Position numbers and translations under genes: made by a program. The notes under the pieces were generated by a model that had not been told where the DNA came from, made no database searches, and was given only the letters and a program-made list of their open reading frames with translations. Below are positions 1 to 7,260 of a DNA stretch of 28,355 nt, in pieces; position 1 is the first letter of the stretch; every line of letters begins with the position of its first letter. The stretch is from NCBI GenBank assembly GCA_035547055.1, contig DASZVN010000020.1, forward strand, positions 1 through 28,355. Reading direction: 5' to 3'. The stretch comes from DASZVN01 sp035547055. GTDB lineage: Bacteria; Pseudomonadota; Alphaproteobacteria; Rhizobiales; Methylopilaceae.

Positions 1-289
1 GACCTCTGCCACGATTGACCCTCCCGCGCCCCCGGCGCGACGGCCGGCGCCGGAGATCCTTCTGGGCCAAACTATCCCGCCCGCCGCCGCGGCCGTCCAG
101 CGCTGTCTCGATCCGGGGCGCGCTGCGCCCCTCTCGAAGCCGGACGGCGCGCGCTGCGAACGCGATCGACGAGCGTGGCCGGATCGGCGGGCAGGAAGCC
201 CGTGCTCCGCATCTGAAGTGCGGCGGAGCAGGAGCTTCAGCACGTCATTTCCGTTTTTTGTCGTTGTCCGCGTTTGGTGGCTCGGACGT
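1..289. other. Left-edge stretch without a supported gene
   Basis: No reading frame here resembles a protein I recognise. Frames on both strands stay open, but their arginine- and proline-rich translations look like random reading of GC-rich DNA. A T-run on the plus strand near 252-259 is preceded by GC-rich sequence with weak self-complementarity (around 210-240), so the 3' end of a plus-strand transcript from beyond the window is possible. No tRNA-like cloverleaf was seen. Confidence 0.4.
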
Positions 290-317
290 AGCTCAATTTC
301 GAAAGACCCATTGAGCT
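290..317 (-). terminator. Inverted repeat just downstream of glnA
   Basis: A perfect 8-bp inverted repeat (AGCTCAAT at 290-297, ATTGAGCT at 310-317) with a 12-nt loop lies 8 bp beyond the glnA stop codon. It would form a hairpin at the 3' end of the glnBA message. No U-tract follows on the minus strand, so it is either an imperfect terminator or a 3'-end stabilising hairpin. Confidence 0.35.
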
Positions 318-325
318 GTTCCCCC

Positions 326-1735
326 TCACACCGAGTAGTACATGTCGAACTCGACCGGGTGGGGGGTGTGCTCGAAGCGGATCACTTCCTGCATCTTCAG
401 CTCGATATAGCTGTCGATGAAATCCTCGGAGAACACGCCGCCCTTGGTCAGGAAGGCACGGTCGCGGTCGAGGTTCTCGAGCGCCTCGCGGAGCGAGGCC
501 GACACCGTCGGGATCTGCTTCAGCTCGGCCGGCGGCAGGTCGTAGAGGTCCTTGTCCATCGCCGGGCCGGGGTCGATCTTGCTGGTGATGCCGTCGAGGC
601 CCGCCATCAGCATCGCGGCGAAGCCGAGATAGGGGTTCGCCGCCGGGTCCGGGAAGCGCACCTCGACGCGCTTCGCCTTTGGCGAGGTGGTGTAGGGGAT
701 GCGGCACGAGGCCGAGCGGTTCCGCGCCGAATAGGCGAGCAGCACCGGCGCCTCGAAGCCCGGCACCAGCCGCTTGTAGGAATTGGTGGTCGGGTTGGTG
801 AAGGCGTTGATCGCCTTGGCGTGCTTGATGATGCCGCCGATGTACCACAGGCATTCCTGGCTGAGGTCGGAATAGAGATTGCCGGCGAACACCGGCTTGC
901 CGCCCTTCCAGATCGACTGGTGGCAGTGCATGCCCGAGCCGTTGTCGCCATAGACCGGCTTCGGCATGAAGGTCGCGGTCTTGCCGTAGCTCTGCGCCAC
1001 CTGGTGGATGCAGTACTTGTAGACCTGCATCTGGTCGGCCATCAGCACCATGCGGTCGAACTTCATGCCGAGCTCGTGCTGGGCCGAGGCGACCTCGTGG
1101 TGGTGCTTCTCGACGTTGACGCCCATCGCCGCCATCGCCGCCAGCATCTCGCCGCGCATGTCCTGCGCCGAGTCCATCGGCGGCACCGGGAAATAGCCGC
1201 CCTTGGTGCGGATGCGGTGGCCGAGATTGCCGCTCTCGTACATCGTGTCGGAGTTGGTCGGCAGCTCCGAATGGTCGAGGACGAAGCCGGTGTTGTAGGG
1301 CTGGGCGGCGAAGCGCACGTCATCGAAGACGAAGAACTCGGCCTCGGGGCCGAACGAGACCGTGTCGCCGATGCCGAGCGAGGCCATGTAGGCTTCGGCC
1401 TTCTTGGCGATGCCGCGGGGGTCGCGGTTATAGGGCTCGCCGGTGGTCGGCTCCATGACGTCGCACACGATCGACAGCGTCGCTGCGGCGAAGAACGGGT
1501 CGAGCGTCGCCGTCACCGGGTCGGGCTTCAGCAGCATGTCGGACTCGTTGATCGCCTTCCAGCCGGCGATCGAGGAGCCGTCGAACATCAGCCCGTAGTC
1601 GATCGTCTCCTCGTCGACGAACGAGACGTCGAAGGTGACGTGCTGCCACTTGCCGCGCGGATCGGTGAAGCGGAAGTCGACATATTTGACGTCGTTGTCC
1701 TTGATGAACTTCAGCACTTCGGCGGCAGTCTTCAT
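326..1735 (-). CDS. glnA: Glutamine synthetase type I (GlnA)
   Basis: Cytosolic enzyme joining ammonium to glutamate with ATP, the entry step of nitrogen assimilation. The 469-residue length is that of a type I (dodecameric) enzyme. The N-terminal beta-grasp domain holds the FDGSS signature (about 51-55). The catalytic domain carries FGPEAEFF (128-135), the ATP-binding NGSGMHCHQS block (265-274) and FPDPAANPY (361-369). Tyr398 sits in LYDLPP, the conserved adenylylation site, so activity is probably switched off by GlnE-type adenylylation. The gene lies 70 bp downstream of glnB on the same strand, and the pair probably shares the sigma-54 promoter at 2214-2229. ATG start, TGA stop. Identification is very secure. 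Confidence 0.98.
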   Translation of the reverse strand: MKTAAEVLKFIKDNDVKYVDFRFTDPRGKWQHVTFDVSFVDEETIDYGLMFDGSSIAGWKAINESDMLLKPDPVTATLDPFFAAATLSIVCDVMEPTTGEPYNRDPRGIAKKAEAYMASLGIGDTVSFGPEAEFFVFDDVRFAAQPYNTGFVLDHSELPTNSDTMYESGNLGHRIRTKGGYFPVPPMDSAQDMRGEMLAAMAAMGVNVEKHHHEVASAQHELGMKFDRMVLMADQMQVYKYCIHQVAQSYGKTATFMPKPVYGDNGSGMHCHQSIWKGGKPVFAGNLYSDLSQECLWYIGGIIKHAKAINAFTNPTTNSYKRLVPGFEAPVLLAYSARNRSASCRIPYTTSPKAKRVEVRFPDPAANPYLGFAAMLMAGLDGITSKIDPGPAMDKDLYDLPPAELKQIPTVSASLREALENLDRDRAFLTKGGVFSEDFIDSYIELKMQEVIRFEHTPHPVEFDMYYSV

Positions 1736-1805
1736 GATGTCCTCGCGACGGGCAGCAGGCGAAAGGAAGGGAAGGGGCGGGATAGCGGTGGCGGGATCGG
1801 GCAGG

Positions 1806-2144
1806 TCAGATCGCGTCCATGCCGGTCTGGCCGGTGCGGATGCGGATGGCCTCCTCGACGTTGGAGACGAAGATCTTGCCGTCGCCGATGCGTCCGGTCT
1901 GGGCGGCCTTGCGGATCGCCTCGACCGCGCGCTCCAGCATGTCGTCGCCGAGCACGACCTCGATCTTCACCTTGGGCAGGAAGTCCACGACATATTCGGC
2001 GCCGCGATAGAGCTCGGTATGGCCTTTCTGGCGGCCGAAGCCCTTGGCCTCGGTCACCGTGATGCCCTGGACGCCGACCTCCTGGAGCGCTTCCTTGACC
2101 TCGTCGAGCTTGAACGGCTTGATGATGGCCTCGATCTTTTTCAT
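1806..2144 (-). CDS. glnB: Nitrogen regulatory protein PII (GlnB)
   Basis: A 112-residue trimeric signal protein that reads 2-oxoglutarate, ATP/ADP and, through uridylylation, glutamine. It controls NtrB/NtrC and GlnE, and so the activity and expression of the glutamine synthetase encoded next to it. The typical MKKIEAIIKPFKLDEVKEAL start is present. The T-loop (about 37-55) contains Tyr51 in RGAEYVVDF, the uridylylation site, and the C-terminal signature GDGKIFV is intact. The start ATG is at 2142-2144; the frame is open much further upstream, but family alignment fixes this start. A sigma-54 promoter lies about 60-70 bp upstream. It could be called GlnB or GlnK; adjacency to glnA rather than amtB favours GlnB. 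Confidence 0.97.
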   Translation of the reverse strand: MKKIEAIIKPFKLDEVKEALQEVGVQGITVTEAKGFGRQKGHTELYRGAEYVVDFLPKVKIEVVLGDDMLERAVEAIRKAAQTGRIGDGKIFVSNVEEAIRIRTGQTGMDAI

Positions 2145-2213
2145 CGTCCTTGCGTCTCCAGGCAGGGCGCGCCGCGGCACCGACCGGGTCGTGGTGCGGC
2201 CGGCCGCTTCTTT

Positions 2214-2229
2214 AGCAGCAAGCGTGCCA
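2214..2229 (-). promoter_or_regulatory. Sigma-54 (RpoN) promoter for glnBA
   Basis: On the minus strand the 16-mer TGGCACGCTTGCTGCT matches the RpoN consensus TGGCACG-N4-TTGCW at all but one consensus position. The invariant GG (-24) and GC (-12) are separated by exactly 10 bp. Transcription would begin about 12 bp beyond the GC, giving a 5' leader of roughly 60 nt before glnB. An NtrC-activated sigma-54 promoter is the known arrangement for glnBA in alphaproteobacteria. Confidence 0.8.
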
Positions 2230-2299
2230 ACAGGCGACAGGCGGAACCGGGCGGCGCTGGCGAGAAAATGAGCGGATGTGCCGAAACAATGGGCGTCGT

Positions 2300-2316
2300 C
2301 TTGCCAATTGTGCAAG
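2300..2316. promoter_or_regulatory. Dyad upstream of the glnB promoter, possible activator site
   Basis: CTTGC-N7-GCAAG forms a 17-bp interrupted palindrome centred about 80 bp upstream of the -24 element, a suitable distance for a sigma-54 enhancer. The half-site TTGCAC resembles half of the NtrC consensus, but the spacing between halves is shorter than in classical NtrC sites. It also lies 40 bp upstream of the divergent NAD(P)H-hydrate repair gene, so it could serve that side instead. Confidence 0.3.
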
Positions 2317-2355
2317 CAGACTGCCTCTGATTTAGGCGGACGGCGGGGAAATGCG

Positions 2356-3879
2356 GTGATCGAGCTGCTGACGCCCAAGGAAATGACGGCAGCCGACGCG
2401 GCCGCGGTCGCTGCCGGCACGCCGGGCATCGCGCTGATGGAGGCCGCCGGACGGGCGGTTGCCGATGTCGTCGAGGAGGGCTTCCCGGCGGCGCATTGCG
2501 TCGTCGTGGCGTGCGGCCCTGGCAACAATGGCGGCGACGGCTTCATCGCGGCGCGGCTCCTGGCCGAGCGGGGCAGGGCGGTGTCGGTCGCGCTCCTCGG
2601 CGGCCGTGATGCGCTGAAGGGCGATGCCGCGGCCGCAGCGGCGCGATGGAGCGGTGCGACGGCGCCGTTCGCACCGGCGCTGCTCGACGGCTGCGACCTC
2701 GTGGTCGACGCGCTGTTCGGCGCTGGTCTCGGGCGCGACCTCGACGGCCCGGCCCGCGCGGCGGTCGAGGCGATCAACGCCGCCGGCAAGCCGGTGGTCG
2801 CGGTCGACCTGCCGTCGGGAGTCGACGGCGCGACGGGCGCGGTCCGCGGCGCGGCGATCCGGGCCGCGGCCACCGTCACCTTTTTCCGCCTCAAGCCGGG
2901 GCACATGCTGTTGCCCGGGCGGGCCCTCTGCGGCCGGCGCGTCCTGGCCCCGATCGGGATCGGCGAGGGCGTGCTGGCAGCGATCGGTCCCCGAGGCTTC
3001 GCCAACCGGCCGGCGCTGTGGCGCCGCGATTTTCCGGTTCCAGCGCCGGAGGGCCACAAATATGTGCGCGGCCATGCGGTGATCGCCGCGGGGGTCTGGT
3101 CGGCCGGCGCGCCGCGCCTGTCGGCGCGAGGAGCGCTCCGGGCGGGGGCGGGGCTGGTCACGCTGGCGAGCCCGCCGGCGCTGTTCCCGGTCCACGCCGC
3201 GGCGCTCGACGCGGTGATCGTCCAGTCGGTCGACGGCGAGGCAGGGCTCCGCGACCTTCTGGCGGACCGGCGCAAGAACGCGGTGCTGGTGGGTCCCGGC
3301 GCGGGGGTCGGGGCGGCGACCGCGGCGATGGTCCGTGCTGCGCTCGGGCCCGGCCGCGCCGTCGTGCTCGATGCCGATGCCCTGACCAGCTTCGCCGACG
3401 AGCCGGCGGCGCTGTTCGCGGCGATCGCGCGGGCGGGCACGGTCGTCGTGACGCCGCACGAGGGGGAATTCCAGCGCCTGTTCGGCGCACTCGAGGCGGT
3501 GAAGGCGGCGGACGGCAAGCTCGCCCGCGCCCGCGCGGCAGCGGCCGCAAGCGGTGCGGTGGTCCTGCTCAAGGGTGCCGACACCGTGGTTGCCGCGCCG
3601 GACGGCCGCGCCGCGATCGCCGACAACGCCCCGCCCTGGCTCGCGACCGCCGGCACCGGCGACGTCCTCGCCGGCATGGCGACGGGCCTCGTCGCCCAGG
3701 GGATGCCGGCGTTCGACGCCGCGGCCGCGGCGGTCTGGCTTCATGGCGAGGCCGCCGCGGCCTTCGGCCCGGGCCTGATCGCGGAAGACCTGCCGGCGAT
3801 GCTTCCGCAGATCCTCGCCAGCCTCTTCGCCGGCTGGGGCGTTCTGGCGAAGCGCGAAGACCCGCTGAAACTGAAATAG
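2356..3879 (+). CDS. nnrD: Bifunctional NAD(P)H-hydrate epimerase / ADP-dependent NAD(P)H-hydrate dehydratase
   Basis: Repairs the damaged cofactor NAD(P)HX: the N-terminal YjeF_N domain interconverts R and S epimers, and the C-terminal ribokinase-like domain dehydrates S-NAD(P)HX using ADP. Epimerase motifs are GPGNNGGDGF (54-63) and AVDLPSGVDG (149-158, catalytic Asp). Dehydratase motifs are the HKYVRGH entry (234-240), GALRAGAGLV (259-268) and GTGDVLAGM (433-441, catalytic Asp436). The GTG start at 2356 gives 507 residues beginning VIELLTPKEM, which fits the family; GGGGAA lies 5 bp before it. An ATG at 2278 in the same frame would add 26 unconserved residues. It is divergent from glnB and convergent with the HIT gene, 5 bp away. 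Often annotated nnrE/nnrD or yjeF. Confidence 0.95.
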   Translation: MIELLTPKEMTAADAAAVAAGTPGIALMEAAGRAVADVVEEGFPAAHCVVVACGPGNNGGDGFIAARLLAERGRAVSVALLGGRDALKGDAAAAAARWSGATAPFAPALLDGCDLVVDALFGAGLGRDLDGPARAAVEAINAAGKPVVAVDLPSGVDGATGAVRGAAIRAAATVTFFRLKPGHMLLPGRALCGRRVLAPIGIGEGVLAAIGPRGFANRPALWRRDFPVPAPEGHKYVRGHAVIAAGVWSAGAPRLSARGALRAGAGLVTLASPPALFPVHAAALDAVIVQSVDGEAGLRDLLADRRKNAVLVGPGAGVGAATAAMVRAALGPGRAVVLDADALTSFADEPAALFAAIARAGTVVVTPHEGEFQRLFGALEAVKAADGKLARARAAAAASGAVVLLKGADTVVAAPDGRAAIADNAPPWLATAGTGDVLAGMATGLVAQGMPAFDAAAAAVWLHGEAAAAFGPGLIAEDLPAMLPQILASLFAGWGVLAKREDPLKLK

Positions 3880-3899
3880 CGGCCTCAGCCGGCGGCCGC
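3879..3899. terminator. GC-rich hairpin between convergent genes
   Basis: GCGGCC (3879-3884) and GGCCGC (3894-3899) form a perfect 6-bp stem with a 9-nt loop over the 5-bp gap between the stop codons of the NAD(P)H-hydrate gene and the HIT gene. It could help end transcription in both directions. In DNA this GC-rich a 6-bp repeat can also arise by chance, and no T-run follows. Confidence 0.25.
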
Positions 3900-4316
3900 G
3901 AGCGCGGCCTTGATCTTCTCGGCGTTGGCCGCCAGCACCTCGGGCTTCTCCATTCCGCCGGTATGGGGCGTCAGCGGCACGCCCTCGAACCGCGGGATGA
4001 CGTGGAAATGGAGGTGGTAGACCGTCTGCCCCGATGCGGCCTCGTTGAACTGCATCACGATCACGCCGGGGGCGTCGAAGGCGGACTTGGCGGCACGGGC
4101 GATCTTCTGCACCACCGCCATCACCGGGCCGAGCTTCGCCGGATCGGCGTCGAGAAGATTGCGCGAGGCCGCCTTGGGCACGACCAGGGTGTGGCCGGGA
4201 CCCTGGGGCATGATGTCCATGAAGGCGATCGCGACGTCGTCCTCGTAGACCTTGTGGGCCGGCAGCTCGCCCTTGAGGATCCTGGCGAAGATGTTGTCGG
4301 GCTCGTAGGCGGGCAT
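3885..4316 (-). CDS. HIT-family nucleotide-binding hydrolase
   Basis: A 143-residue histidine-triad protein of the Hint/PKCI type, a class that hydrolyses adenosine 5'-phosphoramidates and related nucleotides in the cytosol. The fold starts with NIFARILKGELPAHKVYED and carries the triad H101-L-H103-F-H105 followed by VIPR. GPGHTLVVPK (39-48) is the usual substrate-pocket segment. I chose the ATG at 4316 (MPAYEPDNIF). A GTG at 4328 would add four residues and overlap the upstream FemAB-like stop codon as GTGA. Either way the two genes are almost certainly cotranscribed. The physiological substrate cannot be told from sequence. Confidence 0.93.
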   Translation of the reverse strand: MPAYEPDNIFARILKGELPAHKVYEDDVAIAFMDIMPQGPGHTLVVPKAASRNLLDADPAKLGPVMAVVQKIARAAKSAFDAPGVIVMQFNEAASGQTVYHLHFHVIPRFEGVPLTPHTGGMEKPEVLAANAEKIKAALAAAG

Positions 4317-4324
4317 CGGCGTCC

Positions 4325-5554
4325 TCACGGCTCTTCGGGTTCGGCCTTGAACGGGGTGTCATCGTCCATCGCCGTCTGGATGCGCATCATCTCGGCGCGC
4401 TCGCGGCGGAGATAGTCCGCGACCGCACGGCCGAGGCCGGGGTCGGCGAAGGCGTGGGCCGACCGGGTGATGGTCGGGCGGTAGCCGCGGGCGAGCTTGT
4501 GCTGGCCCTGCGCGCCGGCCTCGACGCGCTTCAGGCCGCGGGCCAGGGCGAAGTCGATCGCCTGGTAATAGCAGACCTCGAAATGCAGGAAGGGGTGGTC
4601 CTCGACGCAGCCCCAATAGCGGCCGAACAGGGTGTCGCCGCCGATGAAATTGAGCGCGCCGGCGACCGGCCGGCCGTCCCGCTCGGCCACCACCAGGAGG
4701 ATGCGGTCGGCCATCGCCGCGTTGACGCGGCTGAAGAAGTCGCGCGTGAGGTAGGGCCGACCCCACTTGCGGGAGCCGGTGTCCTGGTAGAATTTCCAGA
4801 ACGCGTCCCAGTCGCGCTCGGTGAGATCGCCGCCGGTGATCCAGCGGATCGACAGGCCGTTGGCGAGCGCATCGCGCCGCTCGCGCTTCAGCACCTTGCG
4901 CTTGCGCGACGACAGCGCGCCGAGGAAGCCGGCGAAGTCGCCATAGCCCTCGTCGGTCCAGTGATACTGGATGTCGAAGCGCGACAGATAGGGCAGCTCG
5001 CCCGCGGTCAGGTAGGCATGCTCCTCCTCCGGCTCGAAGGTGAGGTGGACCGAGGAGGCCTCGAGCTGGCGCATCATGCCGATGAGGCCACGGGCGAGCG
5101 CCTCGCGAGCAGCCGCGCTTCCGGTTCCGGGCCGGACCAATAGGCGCCGGCCCGTGGCCGGCGTGAACGGCACCGAGACCTGGATCTTGGGGTAGTAGGC
5201 ACCGCCGGCGCGGGCATAGGCGTCGGCGAAGGCGTGGTCGAAGACGTATTCGCCCTGGGAATGGCTCTTGAGATAGCTCGGCGCCACCCCGAGAACGGCC
5301 CCGGTGCCATCCTCCACCACGAGATGGGCGGGCTGCCACCCGCTGCGCCCGCCGGTCGACCTCGAGTCCTCGAGCGCGCGGAGGAAATCATAGGCGATGA
5401 AGGGGTTGTAAGCCGCGCCGTCACCGGCCGGGTTGGCGCAGGCATCCCACGCCGCGGCCTCGATCTCGGCGATCGAGGACACCAGCCGGACCTTGAGATC
5501 GGCGACGGAAAGCGGGGCGGACGCGGGCATGGACTTGGTCGGCACGGGTGCCAT
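4325..5554 (-). CDS. FemAB-like / GNAT-fold acyltransferase (PF04339 family, COG3146)
   Basis: A 409-residue protein of the family annotated as predicted N-acyltransferase or peptidoglycan-biosynthesis related. Recognisable segments are the N-terminal VSSIAEIEAAAWDACA, NPFIAYDFLRALE (about 51-63), LSSRKRKVLKRERR (about 213-226), and the C-terminal HFEVCYYQAIDFAL with GAQGQHKLARGY, the most conserved stretch of the family. No signal peptide or membrane segment is seen. The true substrate of the family is unsettled, and FemAB similarity suggests aminoacyl transfer, so I keep the call general. It is the first gene of a two-gene unit with the HIT hydrolase and is divergent from the small membrane protein, with only 39 bp between starts. 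Confidence 0.88.
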   Translation of the reverse strand: MAPVPTKSMPASAPLSVADLKVRLVSSIAEIEAAAWDACANPAGDGAAYNPFIAYDFLRALEDSRSTGGRSGWQPAHLVVEDGTGAVLGVAPSYLKSHSQGEYVFDHAFADAYARAGGAYYPKIQVSVPFTPATGRRLLVRPGTGSAAAREALARGLIGMMRQLEASSVHLTFEPEEEHAYLTAGELPYLSRFDIQYHWTDEGYGDFAGFLGALSSRKRKVLKRERRDALANGLSIRWITGGDLTERDWDAFWKFYQDTGSRKWGRPYLTRDFFSRVNAAMADRILLVVAERDGRPVAGALNFIGGDTLFGRYWGCVEDHPFLHFEVCYYQAIDFALARGLKRVEAGAQGQHKLARGYRPTITRSAHAFADPGLGRAVADYLRRERAEMMRIQTAMDDDTPFKAEPEEP

Positions 5555-5593
5555 CAGATACTCTCCGCCTGGCTCCTGCCAAGCCCCGTTCTC

Positions 5594-5842
5594 GTGACCG
5601 ATCCGGTGGACGCGCTCACCCTCTTCGGCCTCGTCGCCGTTGCCCTGATGCTCCTGTTCTACGCGCTGGAGGGGAGGAGCCGCTGGTTCGTCCTGGCCTT
5701 TGCCGGCGCCTGCCTGCTCGGCTCGCTCTACGGCTTCCTCCAGTGCGCGTGGCCGTTCGGGCTGGTCGAGGCGATCTGGGCGCTGGTCGCGCTATGGCGC
5801 TGGCGAGCCCGGTCGGCGTCGCCGCCGGCGCGAAGCGCTTGA
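5594..5842 (+). CDS. Small membrane protein, function unknown
   Basis: An 82-residue protein starting with GTG at 5594 (MTDPVDALTLFGLVAVALM). It has two or three hydrophobic segments: about 6-20, 28-45 (FVLAFAGACLLGSLYGFL) and 50-66 (WPFGLVEAIWALVALWRW). The motif LQCAWPFGLVEAIWALVAL looks like a conserved unknown family of alphaproteobacteria, but I cannot assign a function. Only 39 bp separate it from the divergent FemAB-like gene and no clear ribosome-binding site precedes the GTG, so translation may be weak or the start uncertain; no in-frame ATG lies close upstream. It runs toward the oxygenase gene, 51 bp downstream. Confidence 0.62.
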   Translation: MTDPVDALTLFGLVAVALMLLFYALEGRSRWFVLAFAGACLLGSLYGFLQCAWPFGLVEAIWALVALWRWRARSASPPARSA

Positions 5843-5893
5843 TTCCGAGGCGGTCCGGGCGGAGCATCATGCGCCCTGCGCCGCCATGCTGCC

Positions 5894-7033
5894 ATGACCG
5901 ACACCGAGACCGCTCCGCCTCCGCCGCGCTTCGCCAACCTCACGGTCGGCGATCCCGCGCCCTGGTTCACCGCGCCGGCCAGCGTCAATCCTCATTTCGT
6001 GTTCGACACCGCGGCCGGCCGGGCCATCGTCCTCTGTTTCTTCCTCTCCGCGGCCGATCCCGTGGTCCGCGAGACGCTGGCGGCGCTTCATCACGACAAC
6101 GGCCGCCTCGACGACGAGCGCGCCTGCCTGTTCGGCGTCACCATCGACCGCCGCGACGAGGGCAAGCTGCCCGAGCGCCTGCCCGGCATCCGCCATTTCT
6201 TCGACTTCGATCGTGCCGTCAGCCGCCGCTACGGCGCCGTCGCGGACGAGGACGCGAGCGAGGCCTCCGTCCGCGTGCGCCGCCTCTGGATCGTGCTCGA
6301 CCCGCAGATGCGGCTCGTGGCGACGCTGCCCTTCGCCGGCCCCGGCGATGTCGAGCAGGTGTTCGCGATCCTCGACGGGCTGCCGCCGGCGGGGCGCTGG
6401 GGCGAGACCGACCTGCCGACGCCGGTGATCCTGGTGCCCAACGTCTTCGAGCCTGAGCTCTGCCGCGAGCTGATCCGCCGCTATGAGGCGGCCGGGGGCA
6501 GCGATTCCGGCTTCATGCGCGACGTCGACGGCAAGACGACGCTGATCGTCGACCACAGCGCCAAGCGCCGCTCCGACCACCACATCGAGGATCCGCCGTT
6601 CCGCCAGGTGCTGGCCGGACGCATCGCGCGCCGCCTCGCGCCGATGGTGCAGCGCGCCTTCCAGTTCAAGGCGACGCGGATCGAGCGCTATCTCGTGTGC
6701 TGCTACGAGGCCGCGACCAGCGACCATTTCCGCGCGCATCGCGACAACACTACTGCCGGCACCGCGCACCGCCGCTTCGCGGTCACCATCAACCTCAATG
6801 CCGGCGAATACGAGGGCGGCGACCTCCGCTTTCCCGAATTCGGGCCGCGGCGCTGGCGCGCGCCGACCGGCGGCGCGATCGTGTTCTCGTGCTCGCTCCT
6901 GCACGAGGTCGACCCGGTCCGCCGCGGCCGCCGCTTCGCCTTCCTGCCCTTCCTTTACGACGAGGAGGCGGCGAAGCAGCGCGAGCAGAACAACGCCTTC
7001 CTCGGCGAGGGCGTCGCGCCCTACAAGGCATGA
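5894..7033 (+). CDS. Peroxiredoxin-like domain fused to a 2-oxoglutarate/Fe(II) oxygenase (prolyl-4-hydroxylase type)
   Basis: A 379-residue two-domain protein. Residues about 14-165 follow the AhpC/TSA-like thioredoxin fold: VGDPAPWF, then AIVLCFFLSAADP where the peroxidatic segment should be, then FGVTIDRRDEG and RRLWIVLDPQMR. No cysteine occurs between residues 49 and 77, so the peroxidatic Cys is absent and peroxidase activity is unlikely. Residues about 175-358 are a double-stranded beta-helix oxygenase of the P4H class, with iron ligands H282 and D284 (FRAHRDN) and H337, and R347 (HEVDPVRRGRR) as the likely 2-oxoglutarate anchor. All catalytic residues of this half are kept. It presumably hydroxylates a protein or small molecule with the Prx-like half serving for binding; the substrate is unknown. 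It is convergent with the tautomerase gene. Confidence 0.88.
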   Translation: MTDTETAPPPPRFANLTVGDPAPWFTAPASVNPHFVFDTAAGRAIVLCFFLSAADPVVRETLAALHHDNGRLDDERACLFGVTIDRRDEGKLPERLPGIRHFFDFDRAVSRRYGAVADEDASEASVRVRRLWIVLDPQMRLVATLPFAGPGDVEQVFAILDGLPPAGRWGETDLPTPVILVPNVFEPELCRELIRRYEAAGGSDSGFMRDVDGKTTLIVDHSAKRRSDHHIEDPPFRQVLAGRIARRLAPMVQRAFQFKATRIERYLVCCYEAATSDHFRAHRDNTTAGTAHRRFAVTINLNAGEYEGGDLRFPEFGPRRWRAPTGGAIVFSCSLLHEVDPVRRGRRFAFLPFLYDEEAAKQREQNNAFLGEGVAPYKA

Positions 7034-7048
7034 GTCTCCGAAGACTCA
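7031..7048. terminator. Perfect stem-loop spanning both stop codons of a convergent pair
   Basis: TGAGTCT (7031-7037), loop CCGA, AGACTCA (7042-7048): a perfect 7-bp stem with a tetraloop. The TGA of the oxygenase gene is the first three bases and the TGA of the tautomerase gene (TCA on the plus strand) is the last three. Flanking GGCA and TGCC can extend the stem past a single bulged base. Symmetry means either transcript would end in the same hairpin, so it may act as a bidirectional terminator or 3'-end protector. No T-run follows. Confidence 0.5.
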
Positions 7049-7240
7049 GTGCCCGCCCATCTCGCTGAAGAGGACGCCGCCCTTGGCCTTGGAGTCGGGT
7101 GGGGTCTCGACGATCGAGACCGTCACCTGCTGCGCCGTGGCGCCGAAATTCTTCACCACCGCATCGGTGATGTCCTTGGCGAGGGCGCGCTTCTGGTCGA
7201 CCGAACGCCCGGCGAGGGCATAGACCACGACTTCCGGCAT
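7046..7240 (-). CDS. 4-oxalocrotonate tautomerase family protein
   Basis: A 64-residue protein of the tautomerase superfamily, which catalyses keto-enol isomerisation using the N-terminal proline. After Met removal the sequence starts PEVVVYALAGRSVDQKRAL, with the essential Pro. ALAKDITDAVVKNFGA forms the helix and QQVTVSIVETPPDSKAKGG the second strand and hexamer contacts. The length is typical of the 4-OT/DmpI group. A strong AGGAGGAA ribosome-binding site lies 6 bp before the ATG at 7240. It is 20 bp downstream of the DUF815 ATPase gene on the same strand, so cotranscription is likely. No aromatic meta-cleavage operon adjoins it, so the substrate is unknown. Confidence 0.9.
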   Translation of the reverse strand: MPEVVVYALAGRSVDQKRALAKDITDAVVKNFGATAQQVTVSIVETPPDSKAKGGVLFSEMGGH

Positions 7241-7260
7241 TGTCGTTCCTCCTCGGATGA

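Noticed and set aside
218..2062. A 614-codon open frame on the plus strand opposite glnA and glnB
   Set aside because: It is antisense to two unmistakable conserved genes; its translation is rich in Arg, His, Val and Leu with no family likeness. High GC removes stop codons from opposite frames.
1806..3677. A 623-codon minus-strand frame that ends with the GlnB sequence
   Set aside because: Only the last 112 codons are GlnB. The long N-terminal part is low-complexity Ala/Pro/Ser/Arg antisense to the NAD(P)H-hydrate gene, not a fusion.
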